A stretch of DNA of 34,874 bases from CAZFHZ01 sp964519015. GTDB taxonomy: Bacteria; Blakebacterota; Blakebacteria; Blakebacterales; CAYUVJ01. The position numbers and the translations under genes are program-made. Shown piece by piece: positions 7,917 to 15,836 of the stretch (position 1 is the stretch's first letter; each line of letters starts with the position of its first letter). The DNA is taken from the NCBI GenBank assembly GCA_964519015.1, contig CAZFHZ010000028.1, forward strand, positions 1 to 34,874, read 5' to 3'. The notes under the pieces were generated by a model. It worked only from the letters and a program-made list of their open reading frames with translations. It had not been told where the DNA came from and did not search any database.

Positions 7917-7933
7917 GGAGCTAACATGGTACC
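7909..7933. promoter_or_regulatory. perfect 9-bp inverted repeat over the sigma factor start codon
   Basis: The sequence GGTACCATG (7909-7917), seven bases, then CATGGTACC (7925-7933) forms a perfect inverted repeat. On the minus-strand mRNA the sigma factor ATG (7916-7914) lies in the 3' arm, and no good ribosome-binding site is visible. It may be a translation-blocking hairpin, an operator for a dimeric regulator, or both. Confidence 0.55.
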
Positions 7934-7959
7934 GTGGCCGGCGGCGGGCAACGGTGCCG

Positions 7960-8619
7960 TCAGGCGCCCGTGCCGACCTCGGAGAGAAGCCATTCGACCA
8001 GATGCTCGGTCGGGACGGCCCCTTCGATTGCTTCCTCCTCACCCAGCACGGTGCGCGGCACCCCCATCACCCGGTAGCGCCGGGCCAGATCGGGGAACTC
8101 GGTCGCTTCGACCATGTCGGCCCGGATGTGCTCGCTGGCCAGGGCCAGTTTATGGGCGGCCACCACGGCCTGCGGGCAATACGGGCAGGTCGGCGTCACG
8201 AAGACCTGCAGGTGCACCGGTCGGCCGATCCGGCCGACCTTCTCGAGCAGTTCGGGACTCAACTCGGGATCGTTCGCGCTGACCAGCCGGATCGTCTCCA
8301 GCAGGGTCCCGAACTCGTATCCGGAAGGGATCCCGAAGAACCGGATGCCCTGGTCCTGCTCCCCCTGCACCACCAGGGCCGGTGTCTTGTCGATGCCGTA
8401 GTGCTCGGCCACCTCACGGTCGCGGGCGATATTGCGCACTTCGAGGCGCAACCGGTCGCTCAGTCCGGCGATCTCCTCGAGCAGTTGCCGGGTCTCCTCG
8501 CAGTAGAGGCACTCCGGGCCACCGGTGAAGAGCAGCAGGGCGACCTCTCCGCTCAGCCCGGAGAGCATCTCGCGAACTTCCCCCCGGGTCTTCTCGTTCA
8601 GGAACGTCACCTCGTCCAT
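7960..8619 (-). CDS. two-domain thioredoxin-fold protein disulfide oxidoreductase (PDO-like)
   Basis: A 219-residue protein made of two thioredoxin folds. The first carries CLYC (C37, C40) and a cis-Pro loop DKTPAL; the second carries CPYC (C145, C148, in VTPTCPYCPQ) and the cis-Pro loop MGVPRT. This layout matches the glutaredoxin-like PDO family of archaea and many thermophilic or anaerobic bacteria, which reduces or shuffles disulfides and can pass electrons to peroxiredoxins. No signal peptide, so it is cytoplasmic. The ATG at 8619 abuts a GGAGG with no spacer; a GTG three codons in (8610) has that GGAGG nine bases upstream and may be the true start. It lies 43 bases before the sigma gene on the same strand, heading the redox cluster. 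Confidence 0.88.
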   Translation of the reverse strand: MDEVTFLNEKTRGEVREMLSGLSGEVALLLFTGGPECLYCEETRQLLEEIAGLSDRLRLEVRNIARDREVAEHYGIDKTPALVVQGEQDQGIRFFGIPSGYEFGTLLETIRLVSANDPELSPELLEKVGRIGRPVHLQVFVTPTCPYCPQAVVAAHKLALASEHIRADMVEATEFPDLARRYRVMGVPRTVLGEEEAIEGAVPTEHLVEWLLSEVGTGA

Positions 8620-8754
8620 CCTCCGGTCTGGGATCGTTCAGGTGCCATCTGGCGGTACAGAGCCCGATTGGGCTGAAACGATTCGGGGATTTCCGGCTCC
8701 TCAAGGGAAAGGGGCACGGTGGGGCGAAGGTACATCTGACCGGAGGGATGCGAC

Positions 8755-8979
8755 GTGACGAAGCCGAGACCCCCCCTGAGGGGTGACCTGCTGGTGGAGG
8801 ACCTGGTGGCCGCCTATCCCGAACTGATCGGGCCGCTGGCCAACCGGGGGGTCGTCTGCCTGGTCTGCGGAGAGCCGTACTGGGGGACACTCGAGGAACT
8901 GGCCGCGGCCAAGGGGATCACCGACATCGAGGGGCTGCTCCGCGACCTGACCGTCGACCTGGCCCAGGGACCGGTCTGA
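8755..8979 (+). CDS. DUF1858-like small CxxC redox-disulfide protein
   Basis: A 74-residue protein resembling the DUF1858 / hybrid-cluster-associated redox disulfide domain family: LLVEDLVAAYPELIGPLANRG, then CLVC (C35, C38), then GTLEELAAAKGITDIEGLL. In the family the CxxC pair is thought to form a redox-active disulfide, often near anaerobic nitrogen or sulfur metabolism genes. The GTG start at 8755 has GGAGGG seven bases upstream. It is divergent from the PDO gene across a 135-base gap, which probably holds promoters for both, and so joins the redox neighbourhood. Its function remains unproven. Confidence 0.78.
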   Translation: MTKPRPPLRGDLLVEDLVAAYPELIGPLANRGVVCLVCGEPYWGTLEELAAAKGITDIEGLLRDLTVDLAQGPV

Positions 8980-9038
8980 CTCAGGACACTAGATTCCGCA
9001 GCCCGTAAGGAATCCCCAGCCAGCCACAGGAGACGCCC

Positions 9039-9866
9039 ATGCGTATCGCCCTCGTCCAGCAGTCGGCCAGCGAGGATCGTCCGGAGAACGTCCGCCGGGG
9101 GCTGGCCGCCCTCGAGGAGGCGGCCCGGGCCGGAGCTCAGCTGGTCTGCTATCCCGAACTGGCCTTCGATCGCTTCTTCCCCCAGGTGCGACCCCAGGCC
9201 GATCCGGCCGGACTGGCCGAACCGGTGCCCGGTCCGATCACGGAGAGGTTCGCGGCCCGGGCCGCGGAGCTCGGCGTGGTGGTCGTGCTCAACCTCTACG
9301 AACGGACCCCCCACGGGGCCTTCGACGCCTCACCGGTCATCGACGCCGACGGGACGATCCTGGGCATCACCCGGATGATCCACATCACCCAGTACGAGCA
9401 CTTCTACGAGCAGGACTACTACACCCCGGGAGACGCCGGTGCCCCGGTCTACGACACAGCGGTCGGCCGACTGGGGGTGGCCATCTGCTACGACCGGCAC
9501 TTCCCGGAGTACATGCGCGCGCTCGCGCTTGGGGGCGCCGATCTGGTGGTGGTGCCGCAGGCGGGTTCGGTGGGGGAGTGGCCGGAGGGACTCTACGAGG
9601 CGGAACTGCAGGTGGCCGCCTTCCAGAACGGCTACTTCACCGCCCTCTGCAACCGGGTGGGACCCGAGCAGCACCTGGAGTTCGCGGGGGAGTCGTTCGT
9701 GTGCGGACCGGATGGTCGGGTCGTGGCCCGGGCTCCCGCCCGGCAGGAGATTATCCTCTATGCCGACCTCGACCTCTCGGAGACCGCCGCCTCGTACGCC
9801 CGGCGGCTCTTCCTGCGTCACCGCCGACCCGGACTCTACGCGGAGTGGCTCGCTCCCCTTCCCTGA
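9039..9866 (+). CDS. nitrilase-superfamily (carbon-nitrogen hydrolase) protein lacking the catalytic lysine
   Basis: A 275-residue nitrilase-fold protein; the family cleaves amide or nitrile C-N bonds with a Glu-Lys-Cys triad. Glu40 (CYPELAFD) and Cys150 (GVAICYDRHFPE) are in place, as is the EQDYYTPGD loop. The segment that normally holds the Lys (typically YRKMHI) here reads TRMIHI (R112, M113). In fact the entire protein contains no Lys. It may belong to a divergent subgroup with altered chemistry or a non-hydrolytic role. Start: ATG at 9039 after an AGGAGAC site. It is convergent with the glutamine-synthetase-family gene, 9 bases away. Substrate unknown; N-carbamoyl or omega-amide compounds are typical of the relatives. 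Confidence 0.85.
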   Translation: MRIALVQQSASEDRPENVRRGLAALEEAARAGAQLVCYPELAFDRFFPQVRPQADPAGLAEPVPGPITERFAARAAELGVVVVLNLYERTPHGAFDASPVIDADGTILGITRMIHITQYEHFYEQDYYTPGDAGAPVYDTAVGRLGVAICYDRHFPEYMRALALGGADLVVVPQAGSVGEWPEGLYEAELQVAAFQNGYFTALCNRVGPEQHLEFAGESFVCGPDGRVVARAPARQEIILYADLDLSETAASYARRLFLRHRRPGLYAEWLAPLP

Positions 9867-9880
9867 GCGCGGCGCTCAGG
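9862..9880. terminator. shared palindrome between convergent stop codons
   Basis: CCTGAGCGC, one G, GCGCTCAGG: a perfect 9-bp inverted repeat (realistically a 7-bp stem with a 5-base loop) filling the gap between the nitrilase-fold and glutamine-synthetase-like genes. Each arm contains one gene's TGA stop (9864-9866 plus, 9876-9878 minus). No U-run follows on either strand. Confidence 0.5.
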
Positions 9881-11285
9881 CGTCCTGGGCGCGCAGGGCG
9901 GCGACCTCAGCCTCGATCATGTGGTCGGGGAACACCCCCCCTGCAGTGAGTGCGGAACGGTTGCGTTCCAGCGCCTCGGCCACCTCGGAGAAGCTCCGGG
10001 GGACGGCCTCGGCGTCCTGCCCGCGCCCCTTTATGCCTCCGGCCGCTGTCCGTTCCAGGAAGCCGTCGAGGTCGGGCATCTGCCGGCCCAGCAGCATCGC
10101 CTGGGCCACTCCTGCCAGCAGCAGATAGGGATGGGCGCTCCCGTCGGGGAGCCGGAACTCGATGGTCGGGGGCGTGACCACCCGTCCCGCTCCGGTCATG
10201 GCCTGGATCGGCAGGCGGATGAGGGCGTGCCGGTTGAAGCGTCCCCAGGTGACCGTGTTGGGGGCTTCTTTCCCCTGGGTGAGGCGGATGAAGGAACCGG
10301 CGGTGCGGTTACCGTAGACCATCAGGGCTCCGCCCAGCCGGGCGAGTCCCCCGATCAGCCAGCGTGCCTCCTCACCCAGCTTATCCCCATCCCGGCTCCC
10401 GCCCAGGTGCCGGCCGCCGCGGGTGGGGGAGAGGTGGAAGTGGAGTCCGCTGCCGGCGTGCCCCCGGCGTACGATCGGATCGAAACTGCAGCGCATCCCG
10501 CGGGCATGGGCCAGCTTACGCAGCACCCACTGGGTCAGCATGACCGCCTCGGCCGCCCGGGGGAGGGGGGCGAGCTGGAGCTCGATCTCGTGCTGTTCCC
10601 AGAGGATCCCATCCGCTTCGTTCGCCTCTATGTAGCCTACCTCGCTGTGGCCGTATTTGACCGCTACGCCTATTTCCCCCAGGATGCGCATGGCATCGCG
10701 CCGCACCTCCTCACCGAACACGAAGGGGCTGGTGGCGTGGTAACCGCGGTCGTCCGCACCGTAGATGTCGCGCTCGTCCGCCCGCTTCCCCAGGAAGTAC
10801 TCGACCTCCCCGAGGGCGAGCAGCTCGACCCCGGTCTGCCGGCGCAGTCCGTCATCCGCCCGCCGGACGATCGTATCGGGAGATTCGGGCAGCGGATCGC
10901 CGTCCCGGCCCACGTGGCCGCACAGCACCGCCAGCGAGGGTTCGGGGGCGAAGGGGTCGAGGAAGGCGCCGGAGATCCTGGGACGGAGCACCACATCGGA
11001 GGCGTCGGCCCGGATCCCCGTCCCGCGGAAGAGACTGGAACCGTCGGCCCGCTCTCCCCCCTCGAGGATGTCGCGCAGGGCATCCTCGCTCAGAGGAGCG
11101 AAATCGAGGGCCTTCAGCCAGCCGTCCCCCCCCACGTGCAGCAGATTGATGCTCCGGATCCGTTCCCGCCGGGCGATCTCGACCAGGTCGTCGACCGTCC
11201 AGACCGAGGCGGGCTTGCCGATCAAGCGCTGCAGACGGCCGCCGGGAGAAGGGGGGAGTCCGCCGCCTGGGGTGGTGCGTTCCAT
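9876..11285 (-). CDS. glutamine synthetase family protein
   Basis: A 469-residue protein of the GS superfamily, which ligates ammonia or an amine to a glutamate gamma-carboxylate using ATP. An N-terminal beta-grasp region (about 40-120) precedes the catalytic barrel. Metal and substrate motifs are visible: LGEVEYFLG, WEQHEIELQL, HFHLSP, then EAPNTVTWGRFNRHALIRLP and TIEFRLPDGSAHPYLLLAGV. The usual GPGQHEI loop is extended to ADGILWEQHEIE, so it may be a GlnA-like paralogue (for example a gamma-glutamyl-amine ligase) rather than the main nitrogen-assimilating enzyme. Start: ATG at 11285 with AGGGA five bases upstream; the frame opens earlier at 11321 without a good site. It is convergent with the nitrilase-fold gene, perhaps functionally related in amide metabolism. 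Confidence 0.85.
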   Translation of the reverse strand: MERTTPGGGLPPSPGGRLQRLIGKPASVWTVDDLVEIARRERIRSINLLHVGGDGWLKALDFAPLSEDALRDILEGGERADGSSLFRGTGIRADASDVVLRPRISGAFLDPFAPEPSLAVLCGHVGRDGDPLPESPDTIVRRADDGLRRQTGVELLALGEVEYFLGKRADERDIYGADDRGYHATSPFVFGEEVRRDAMRILGEIGVAVKYGHSEVGYIEANEADGILWEQHEIELQLAPLPRAAEAVMLTQWVLRKLAHARGMRCSFDPIVRRGHAGSGLHFHLSPTRGGRHLGGSRDGDKLGEEARWLIGGLARLGGALMVYGNRTAGSFIRLTQGKEAPNTVTWGRFNRHALIRLPIQAMTGAGRVVTPPTIEFRLPDGSAHPYLLLAGVAQAMLLGRQMPDLDGFLERTAAGGIKGRGQDAEAVPRSFSEVAEALERNRSALTAGGVFPDHMIEAEVAALRAQDA

Positions 11286-11429
11286 GATGTCCCTCGTCGA
11301 AGGCGGCCGGGCCGCCGTCATCCCTCATGACAGACCTACAATCTGGGCAATATCCAGACGCTTGTCCAGAATCGGCGGTCGACCGGCGGGGGATGGGTCG
11401 GTGGGCGGAGAGGCGCGGCCGGCAGACGC

Positions 11430-12806
11430 CTAGGCAGACCCGCGCAGCGGGAAGGGGCCACCGGGCCGCTCCAGGTACCGGATCAGCAGGGCGAGGCCGG
11501 CCAGGGTGAGGGCGGCCAGCAGCAGGAAGATCAGCCACCCCCCCCGACGCCGTCCGAACTCCACCAGAGCCGCCTCACCGACGGCCCGGGCTTCCCCCGC
11601 CGCCTCCAGGCCGGGTCCCGTCGCAGTCTCCACACCGGCGAGGGTGAAGGTGTGCACCGCCGCCCGGCCGCGGACCAGGCCGTTCTCGGCCCGCCGGAGG
11701 ACGAAGCGACCCTGCTCGACCATGATCCCCTTGCGCGTTCCGGCGGTGAGCAGGCTGTCGGCCTCGGTGATGGAGCGGTGGAGCCGTTCGAGTTCGGCCA
11801 GCATCGCCGCCGCCGATCCCATGCCCTCGTCCCCTTCGACGTGACAGGTCGAACAGGTCCCGTCGGGCGCCAGCATGAGGTCGGAAGTGGCTTCGATGGC
11901 GTGGTTGCTGTGGCAGCTCTCGCAGGCGGGCAGACCCATCTGGGCGAAGACCGGTCCGTGTGGAGAGGCCTGGAAATCCTCGGCGTTGGAGACATGACAG
12001 CGGCTGCAGACCGCGCTCACCGAGGAGATGCCCGGCGGCACGGCGCCATGGTTGCCGTGACAGTCGTTACAGGCCGGCGCCCCCATGTCCCCCTTCTCCA
12101 GCAGCGCGCTCCCGTGGACGCCCCGGTTGTAATCGGCGGGGATGGCCGGATCGAGCCCGGCCGGGCCGATCACGGCCGGATCGGCGTGACAGGAGCCGCA
12201 GGTGGCCGGGACGTTGCGGTGAGCGGTCGAGGATCGGGGATCCCGGGCGGAGAGGATGCGATGCCCCGCGTGACAGTCCGAGCACGAGGCCGCCGCCCGT
12301 GAGCCCGCGCGCACGGCCTGACCATGCTTGCTCGTCCAGTAGAGTCGCTCCTGGTCCACCCGGAGTTGGGGATCGTACCGGCGCATGTATTCCGGGTCGC
12401 TGTGGCAGCGTCCGCAGAAGGCGGGCATCCCGGCCCGGGTCGGCGCCCCACGGAAGCCACTCCCGGGACCCTTGGTCGTTCCGTAGTCGAACGATGCGAT
12501 GTCCACCGGGGCCTGCGGGTCGCCGCCGTGACAGTCGACGCAGGAGAGTCCGGCCGCGGCGTGGGCACTGAGCTGGAAATCGTGGACCACCCCGGTCTCC
12601 GCCTCGCTCCCCCCCTCCAGGGCGCGGTGACAGCGGATGCAGTTCGGTTCCGTCTGGATACTCCCACCCGCCTGCCCGACCGCCACCGACGGAGTGGGGA
12701 GTACACCGCCGGCCCGCAGCAACAGCAGGAAGGCGCCCGTGATGACCGCGCGGTTCCTCAGGTCTCGTCTACCGGTTGGCACGGCTCCCCCTTTGCGCTC
12801 AGACAT
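11430..12806 (-). CDS. nine-haem c-type cytochrome, membrane-anchored
   Basis: A 458-residue multihaem cytochrome. Nine CxxCH haem-binding motifs are visible in order: CIRCH, CVDCH, CGRCH, CSDCH, CGSCH, CNDCH, CSRCH, CESCH, CSTCH. An N-terminal signal (ITGAFLLLLRAGGVL) exports it, and a C-terminal segment (GGWLIFLLLAALTLAGLALL) should anchor it to the membrane. Between the haem part and the anchor is a haem-free region of about 120 residues with helical character. It is the last gene of the Rieske/cytochrome b operon; its ATG at 12806 overlaps the cytochrome b stop by eight bases. It probably takes the place of cytochrome c1, passing electrons from the quinol oxidase core to periplasmic acceptors. 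Acceptor unknown. Confidence 0.93.
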   Translation of the reverse strand: MSERKGGAVPTGRRDLRNRAVITGAFLLLLRAGGVLPTPSVAVGQAGGSIQTEPNCIRCHRALEGGSEAETGVVHDFQLSAHAAAGLSCVDCHGGDPQAPVDIASFDYGTTKGPGSGFRGAPTRAGMPAFCGRCHSDPEYMRRYDPQLRVDQERLYWTSKHGQAVRAGSRAAASCSDCHAGHRILSARDPRSSTAHRNVPATCGSCHADPAVIGPAGLDPAIPADYNRGVHGSALLEKGDMGAPACNDCHGNHGAVPPGISSVSAVCSRCHVSNAEDFQASPHGPVFAQMGLPACESCHSNHAIEATSDLMLAPDGTCSTCHVEGDEGMGSAAAMLAELERLHRSITEADSLLTAGTRKGIMVEQGRFVLRRAENGLVRGRAAVHTFTLAGVETATGPGLEAAGEARAVGEAALVEFGRRRGGWLIFLLLAALTLAGLALLIRYLERPGGPFPLRGSA

Positions 12807-13869
12807 GATGGAAGAATTTGGCCCAGATTGTCAGCACCACGCATACCACCAGCAAACCGACCCCTCCCCAGTGGATGGCCGGACTGGGGCGCTTCAGGGC
12901 GGCGTCGCGGTCGAGCCAGGGCACCAGCGCCCAGGTCACCCCCAGCACGCCGACCAGGACGAAGAGGAGGAGCCGGCCGTCCAGGCCGAGGAGGGTGGAG
13001 GGCATCAGCCGCAGGGCCTGGAAGAGGAAGAGGAAGTACCACTCCGGTTCGATCCCGGAGGGTGCCGGTGCGATCGGGTCGGCCTTGAGCCCCAGCTCCC
13101 AGGGGAAGTAGAGCGAAAAGGTTCCGAGCACTCCCAGTACGGCGAGCCAGACCATCAGGTCTCTCAGCAGGAAGTTGGGGAAGAAGGGCATCTGGCGCGG
13201 CGAGGGTCCATGCAGGGGCTCGCTCATGCCCTGCCTCTGGACGAACAGGAGATGGAGGGCGATCAGCAGGGTCGTGAGGGCGGGGAGGAGCGCCACATGG
13301 AAACCGAACATCCGGGTGAGGGTCGCTCCCGTGACGTGTTCGCCCCCCCGTACCATCCTCAGGAGCGACTGTCCCACGACCGGTACGATCCCGAGCAGTT
13401 CGGTCCCCACCTTGGTCGCGAAGAAGGCGAGCTGGTTCCAGGGGAGCAGGTAGCCGGTGAAGCCGAAGGCCAGGAAGAGGACCAGCAGGACCAGCCCGCT
13501 GACCCAGGTCAGTTCCCGCGGCCGGCGGTACGCCTTGAGGAAGAAGACACTGAACATGTGGAGTGCGGCGAAGGCGACCAGGAGGTTGGCCGACCAGGAA
13601 TGGACGCTGCGGACCAGCCAGCCGAAAGGGACCTCGGAGACGATGTACTGGACGCTCTCGTAGGCGGATGCCTCGGTCGGCCGGTAGTAGAGCAGCAGCA
13701 GGATGCCGGTGGTCACCTGGACCAGGAAGAGGAAGAGGGTGATCCCGCCCATGTAGTACCAGACGGTGTGCCGCATCGGCACCGTCTTGTGCTGGACGAA
13801 ATCGCCGATGTCACTCAACCGGTACCGCTCGTCCAGCCAGTCGATGAGACGCTTGAACGCGGGCATCAT
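12799..13869 (-). CDS. cytochrome b (full-length, b6-like haem spacing)
   Basis: A 356-residue integral membrane subunit of a cytochrome bc/b6f-type quinol oxidase. The four haem ligands are H90 and H104 (13 residues between) and H191 and H206 (14 between; the 14 spacing is b6-like). The quinol-site PEWY motif is at 275-278. The N-terminal (cytochrome b6-like) and C-terminal (subunit IV-like) parts are fused in one chain, giving about eight membrane segments. The start ATG at 13869 overlaps the Rieske stop (TGATG); a second ATG at 13866 is better spaced from GGGGGAG. It is flanked by Rieske protein upstream and nine-haem cytochrome downstream, all overlapping, so the operon is tightly coupled. 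Confidence 0.95.
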   Translation of the reverse strand: MMPAFKRLIDWLDERYRLSDIGDFVQHKTVPMRHTVWYYMGGITLFLFLVQVTTGILLLLYYRPTEASAYESVQYIVSEVPFGWLVRSVHSWSANLLVAFAALHMFSVFFLKAYRRPRELTWVSGLVLLVLFLAFGFTGYLLPWNQLAFFATKVGTELLGIVPVVGQSLLRMVRGGEHVTGATLTRMFGFHVALLPALTTLLIALHLLFVQRQGMSEPLHGPSPRQMPFFPNFLLRDLMVWLAVLGVLGTFSLYFPWELGLKADPIAPAPSGIEPEWYFLFLFQALRLMPSTLLGLDGRLLLFVLVGVLGVTWALVPWLDRDAALKRPSPAIHWGGVGLLVVCVVLTIWAKFFHHV

Positions 13870-14324
13870 CAGCTCCCCCGGCTGACCAGGAGGTCGTCGT
13901 CCCGGATCTGCACGATCAGTCGGGTGAGCGGGCGGGGGGGTGGTCCCTGGACGTTCTTCCCGGAGAGGTCGAACCGCCCGTCGTGGCAGGCACAGTGGAT
14001 CTGGTGGAGGTCGGAGCGGTACTCGACCGTGCACCCCAGGTGGGTACAGGTGCCCAGGAAGGCCCGGAAATCCCCTTCCGGGGTCCGCAGCAGGAGCGCG
14101 GGTTCCCCCCCGAAGGAGAAGAGCCGGCCGGAATCGGGTGGGAACTGGGACGCCTGCCCCGCCACCACGGCCTCCTCGGCGACGCGCACGCTGCGCGGCG
14201 GGAAGATGAACCGCCAGATGGGGTAGATGACGGAGAGGGAGAGGCCGACCACGCCGGTCCCCAGCAGGGCGGCGAGGAACCCCCGCCGCCCGGTCTCGTC
14301 CTGTTCCTGCTTAGGTACGGACAT
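13869..14324 (-). CDS. Rieske iron-sulfur protein of the cytochrome bc complex
   Basis: A 151-residue Rieske subunit. It starts with a twin-arginine signal-anchor (TGRRGFLAALLG) and a membrane segment to about residue 40. The [2Fe-2S] ligands are in CTHLGC (C93, H95) and CACHDG (C111, H114), with C98 and C113 placed for the usual disulfide. It carries electrons from quinol at the cytochrome b subunit to the cytochrome c partner. Its start at 14324 overlaps the end of the upstream membrane protein gene by 14 bases and its stop overlaps the cytochrome b start by one base. Confidence 0.95.
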   Translation of the reverse strand: MSVPKQEQDETGRRGFLAALLGTGVVGLSLSVIYPIWRFIFPPRSVRVAEEAVVAGQASQFPPDSGRLFSFGGEPALLLRTPEGDFRAFLGTCTHLGCTVEYRSDLHQIHCACHDGRFDLSGKNVQGPPPRPLTRLIVQIRDDDLLVSRGS

Positions 14325-15567
14325 CGGTCAGGAACCTCCGGAGCCGGGTGTAGAAGACGGAGATCAGAACAGTCACCAGCCCGAGCCCGAGGAAGGCCAC
14401 GATCCGCAGCCCGGGGCTCTGTCCGGCGACGTCCACCAGCAGGCTCTGCAGAGAGAGCCAGAGATAGGCCCAGGGCAGACCGGTGGCTCCGAAGATGGCC
14501 ACGGAGAGCGCCAGGAAGCCGGTGGCGGCATAGAGGCCGGGGGCGAGGTGGGTCCGGGTCCGGATCCACTGCCCACTGGCCAGGCCGAGCAGCAGGGCGG
14601 CGGCACTGGCGAAGACGGTCTCATAGCCGGCGGCGAAGTGCCCGGCGGCGCAGAGCGCCAGCAGGACGATGCCTCCGAAGAGGTTGAAGAGCACCAGGGA
14701 GATCGCGCGCATCTCCCTGGAGGATTCTCGCTTAAAGAAGAAGGTGGGCCAGGTGTAGACCGCCACCAGGGCCAGGATATAAAGGAGTGTAACGGCCCCC
14801 GAGCGGACCGGGTCGAGCGGGTGTCCCAGGAGCGGGTTACCCGCCAGCCAGGTGAGCAGGGCGAGGTAACTGAGGGGCACCTGGACCAGCAGCACGTTCC
14901 ACCAGCCCCGACGGCGGGCCAGATAGACCGCGGCCGCGGAGTTGAGCAGGATCAGCAGGAGTGTCGGGTGCACCGAGTCGGCGAACAGGGCGGTGAGCAG
15001 GCCGAGCGTCAGCGCGATCCCGCCGATCAGCGGGGCCGACCGGCGGACCGCCTGGAAGAGCAGGAATCCCTGTACGACCACCAGCACCGCGACCGCCAGG
15101 ATGAGGCTGCCGAGCAATGGAGCGGGGGTGAAGAAGTGCAGCCGCACCGTCGTGAAGTAGAGAAGCAGCCCGCTGTCGTAGATCAGCAGCTGGGCGGTGG
15201 CGGGATAACTCCTCAGGAGCAGACGGTGCCCCAGGTAGAGCCCGACCGCGGCCCCATAGCCGAGGGTGGCCGCGAGCATCGCCGAGCCGGTCCCGAAGAG
15301 GTGGGAGACGGCGAATATGAGGCCGAGCAGTCCGATGGCGCTGCCCAGCCAGCCCAGACCGTATTCACCGACCTGCTGTTCGAAGCTGGTGGAGGGTGCG
15401 GCCGGGCCGGGAGCGGACGCAGTCACCCCGGTGGCCGGATGCGTCGACACCTCGAGGGGGGCCAGACCGAGATGGGCCTCGATGCGGGCGATCCGGGCTT
15501 CGAGGTCCGCGGGCCCGTCCGGGAGACGCCCGCTCGTCTCCGGGTCGGGGGCGGATGTCTGGGACAT
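14311..15567 (-). CDS. multispan membrane protein (DUF2339-like), first gene of the bc operon
   Basis: A 418-residue polytopic membrane protein. A soluble N-terminal part (about 70 residues, with a short helix DLEARIARIEAHLGL) is followed by around twelve hydrophobic segments rich in Leu, Ala and Gly. This arrangement resembles DUF2339 proteins, whose function is not settled. The ATG at 15567 has GGAGG close upstream. It overlaps the Rieske gene by 14 bases, so it is made with the respiratory complex and may be an accessory or assembly subunit; that is inference from context. No haem-ligand or transporter signature was recognised. Confidence 0.75.
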   Translation of the reverse strand: MSQTSAPDPETSGRLPDGPADLEARIARIEAHLGLAPLEVSTHPATGVTASAPGPAAPSTSFEQQVGEYGLGWLGSAIGLLGLIFAVSHLFGTGSAMLAATLGYGAAVGLYLGHRLLLRSYPATAQLLIYDSGLLLYFTTVRLHFFTPAPLLGSLILAVAVLVVVQGFLLFQAVRRSAPLIGGIALTLGLLTALFADSVHPTLLLILLNSAAAVYLARRRGWWNVLLVQVPLSYLALLTWLAGNPLLGHPLDPVRSGAVTLLYILALVAVYTWPTFFFKRESSREMRAISLVLFNLFGGIVLLALCAAGHFAAGYETVFASAAALLLGLASGQWIRTRTHLAPGLYAATGFLALSVAIFGATGLPWAYLWLSLQSLLVDVAGQSPGLRIVAFLGLGLVTVLISVFYTRLRRFLTDVRT

Positions 15568-15836
15568 GGACCTCCACCTCCAGGGTGGTGTCGGGTAGGA
15601 GCCGGATGGGCAGACCCGCCTATCCTAATTCGGTGGGGGGACGGGGAAAAGGGATAGTCGGGGCGAATCAGGGATATTTCGGAGTCCTTAGTATGAATTT
15701 GGTCCGCCTGCGCACGCTCACCGGTGGCCGGTCACCTCGCTCCCGGGTGGTCTCCGGCCCCACTCCAGGGTTGCGGGAGTGCTCCCGGCGGGACAGGTTG
15801 AGGACCGGGAAGCGGATCCGACGGGGAGGGAACATC

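Noticed and set aside
12637..14226. 529-residue open frame antisense to cytochrome b
   Set aside because: It runs opposite the clear cytochrome b and Rieske genes and is low-complexity (Glu/Gln/Gly-rich), as expected of a shadow frame.
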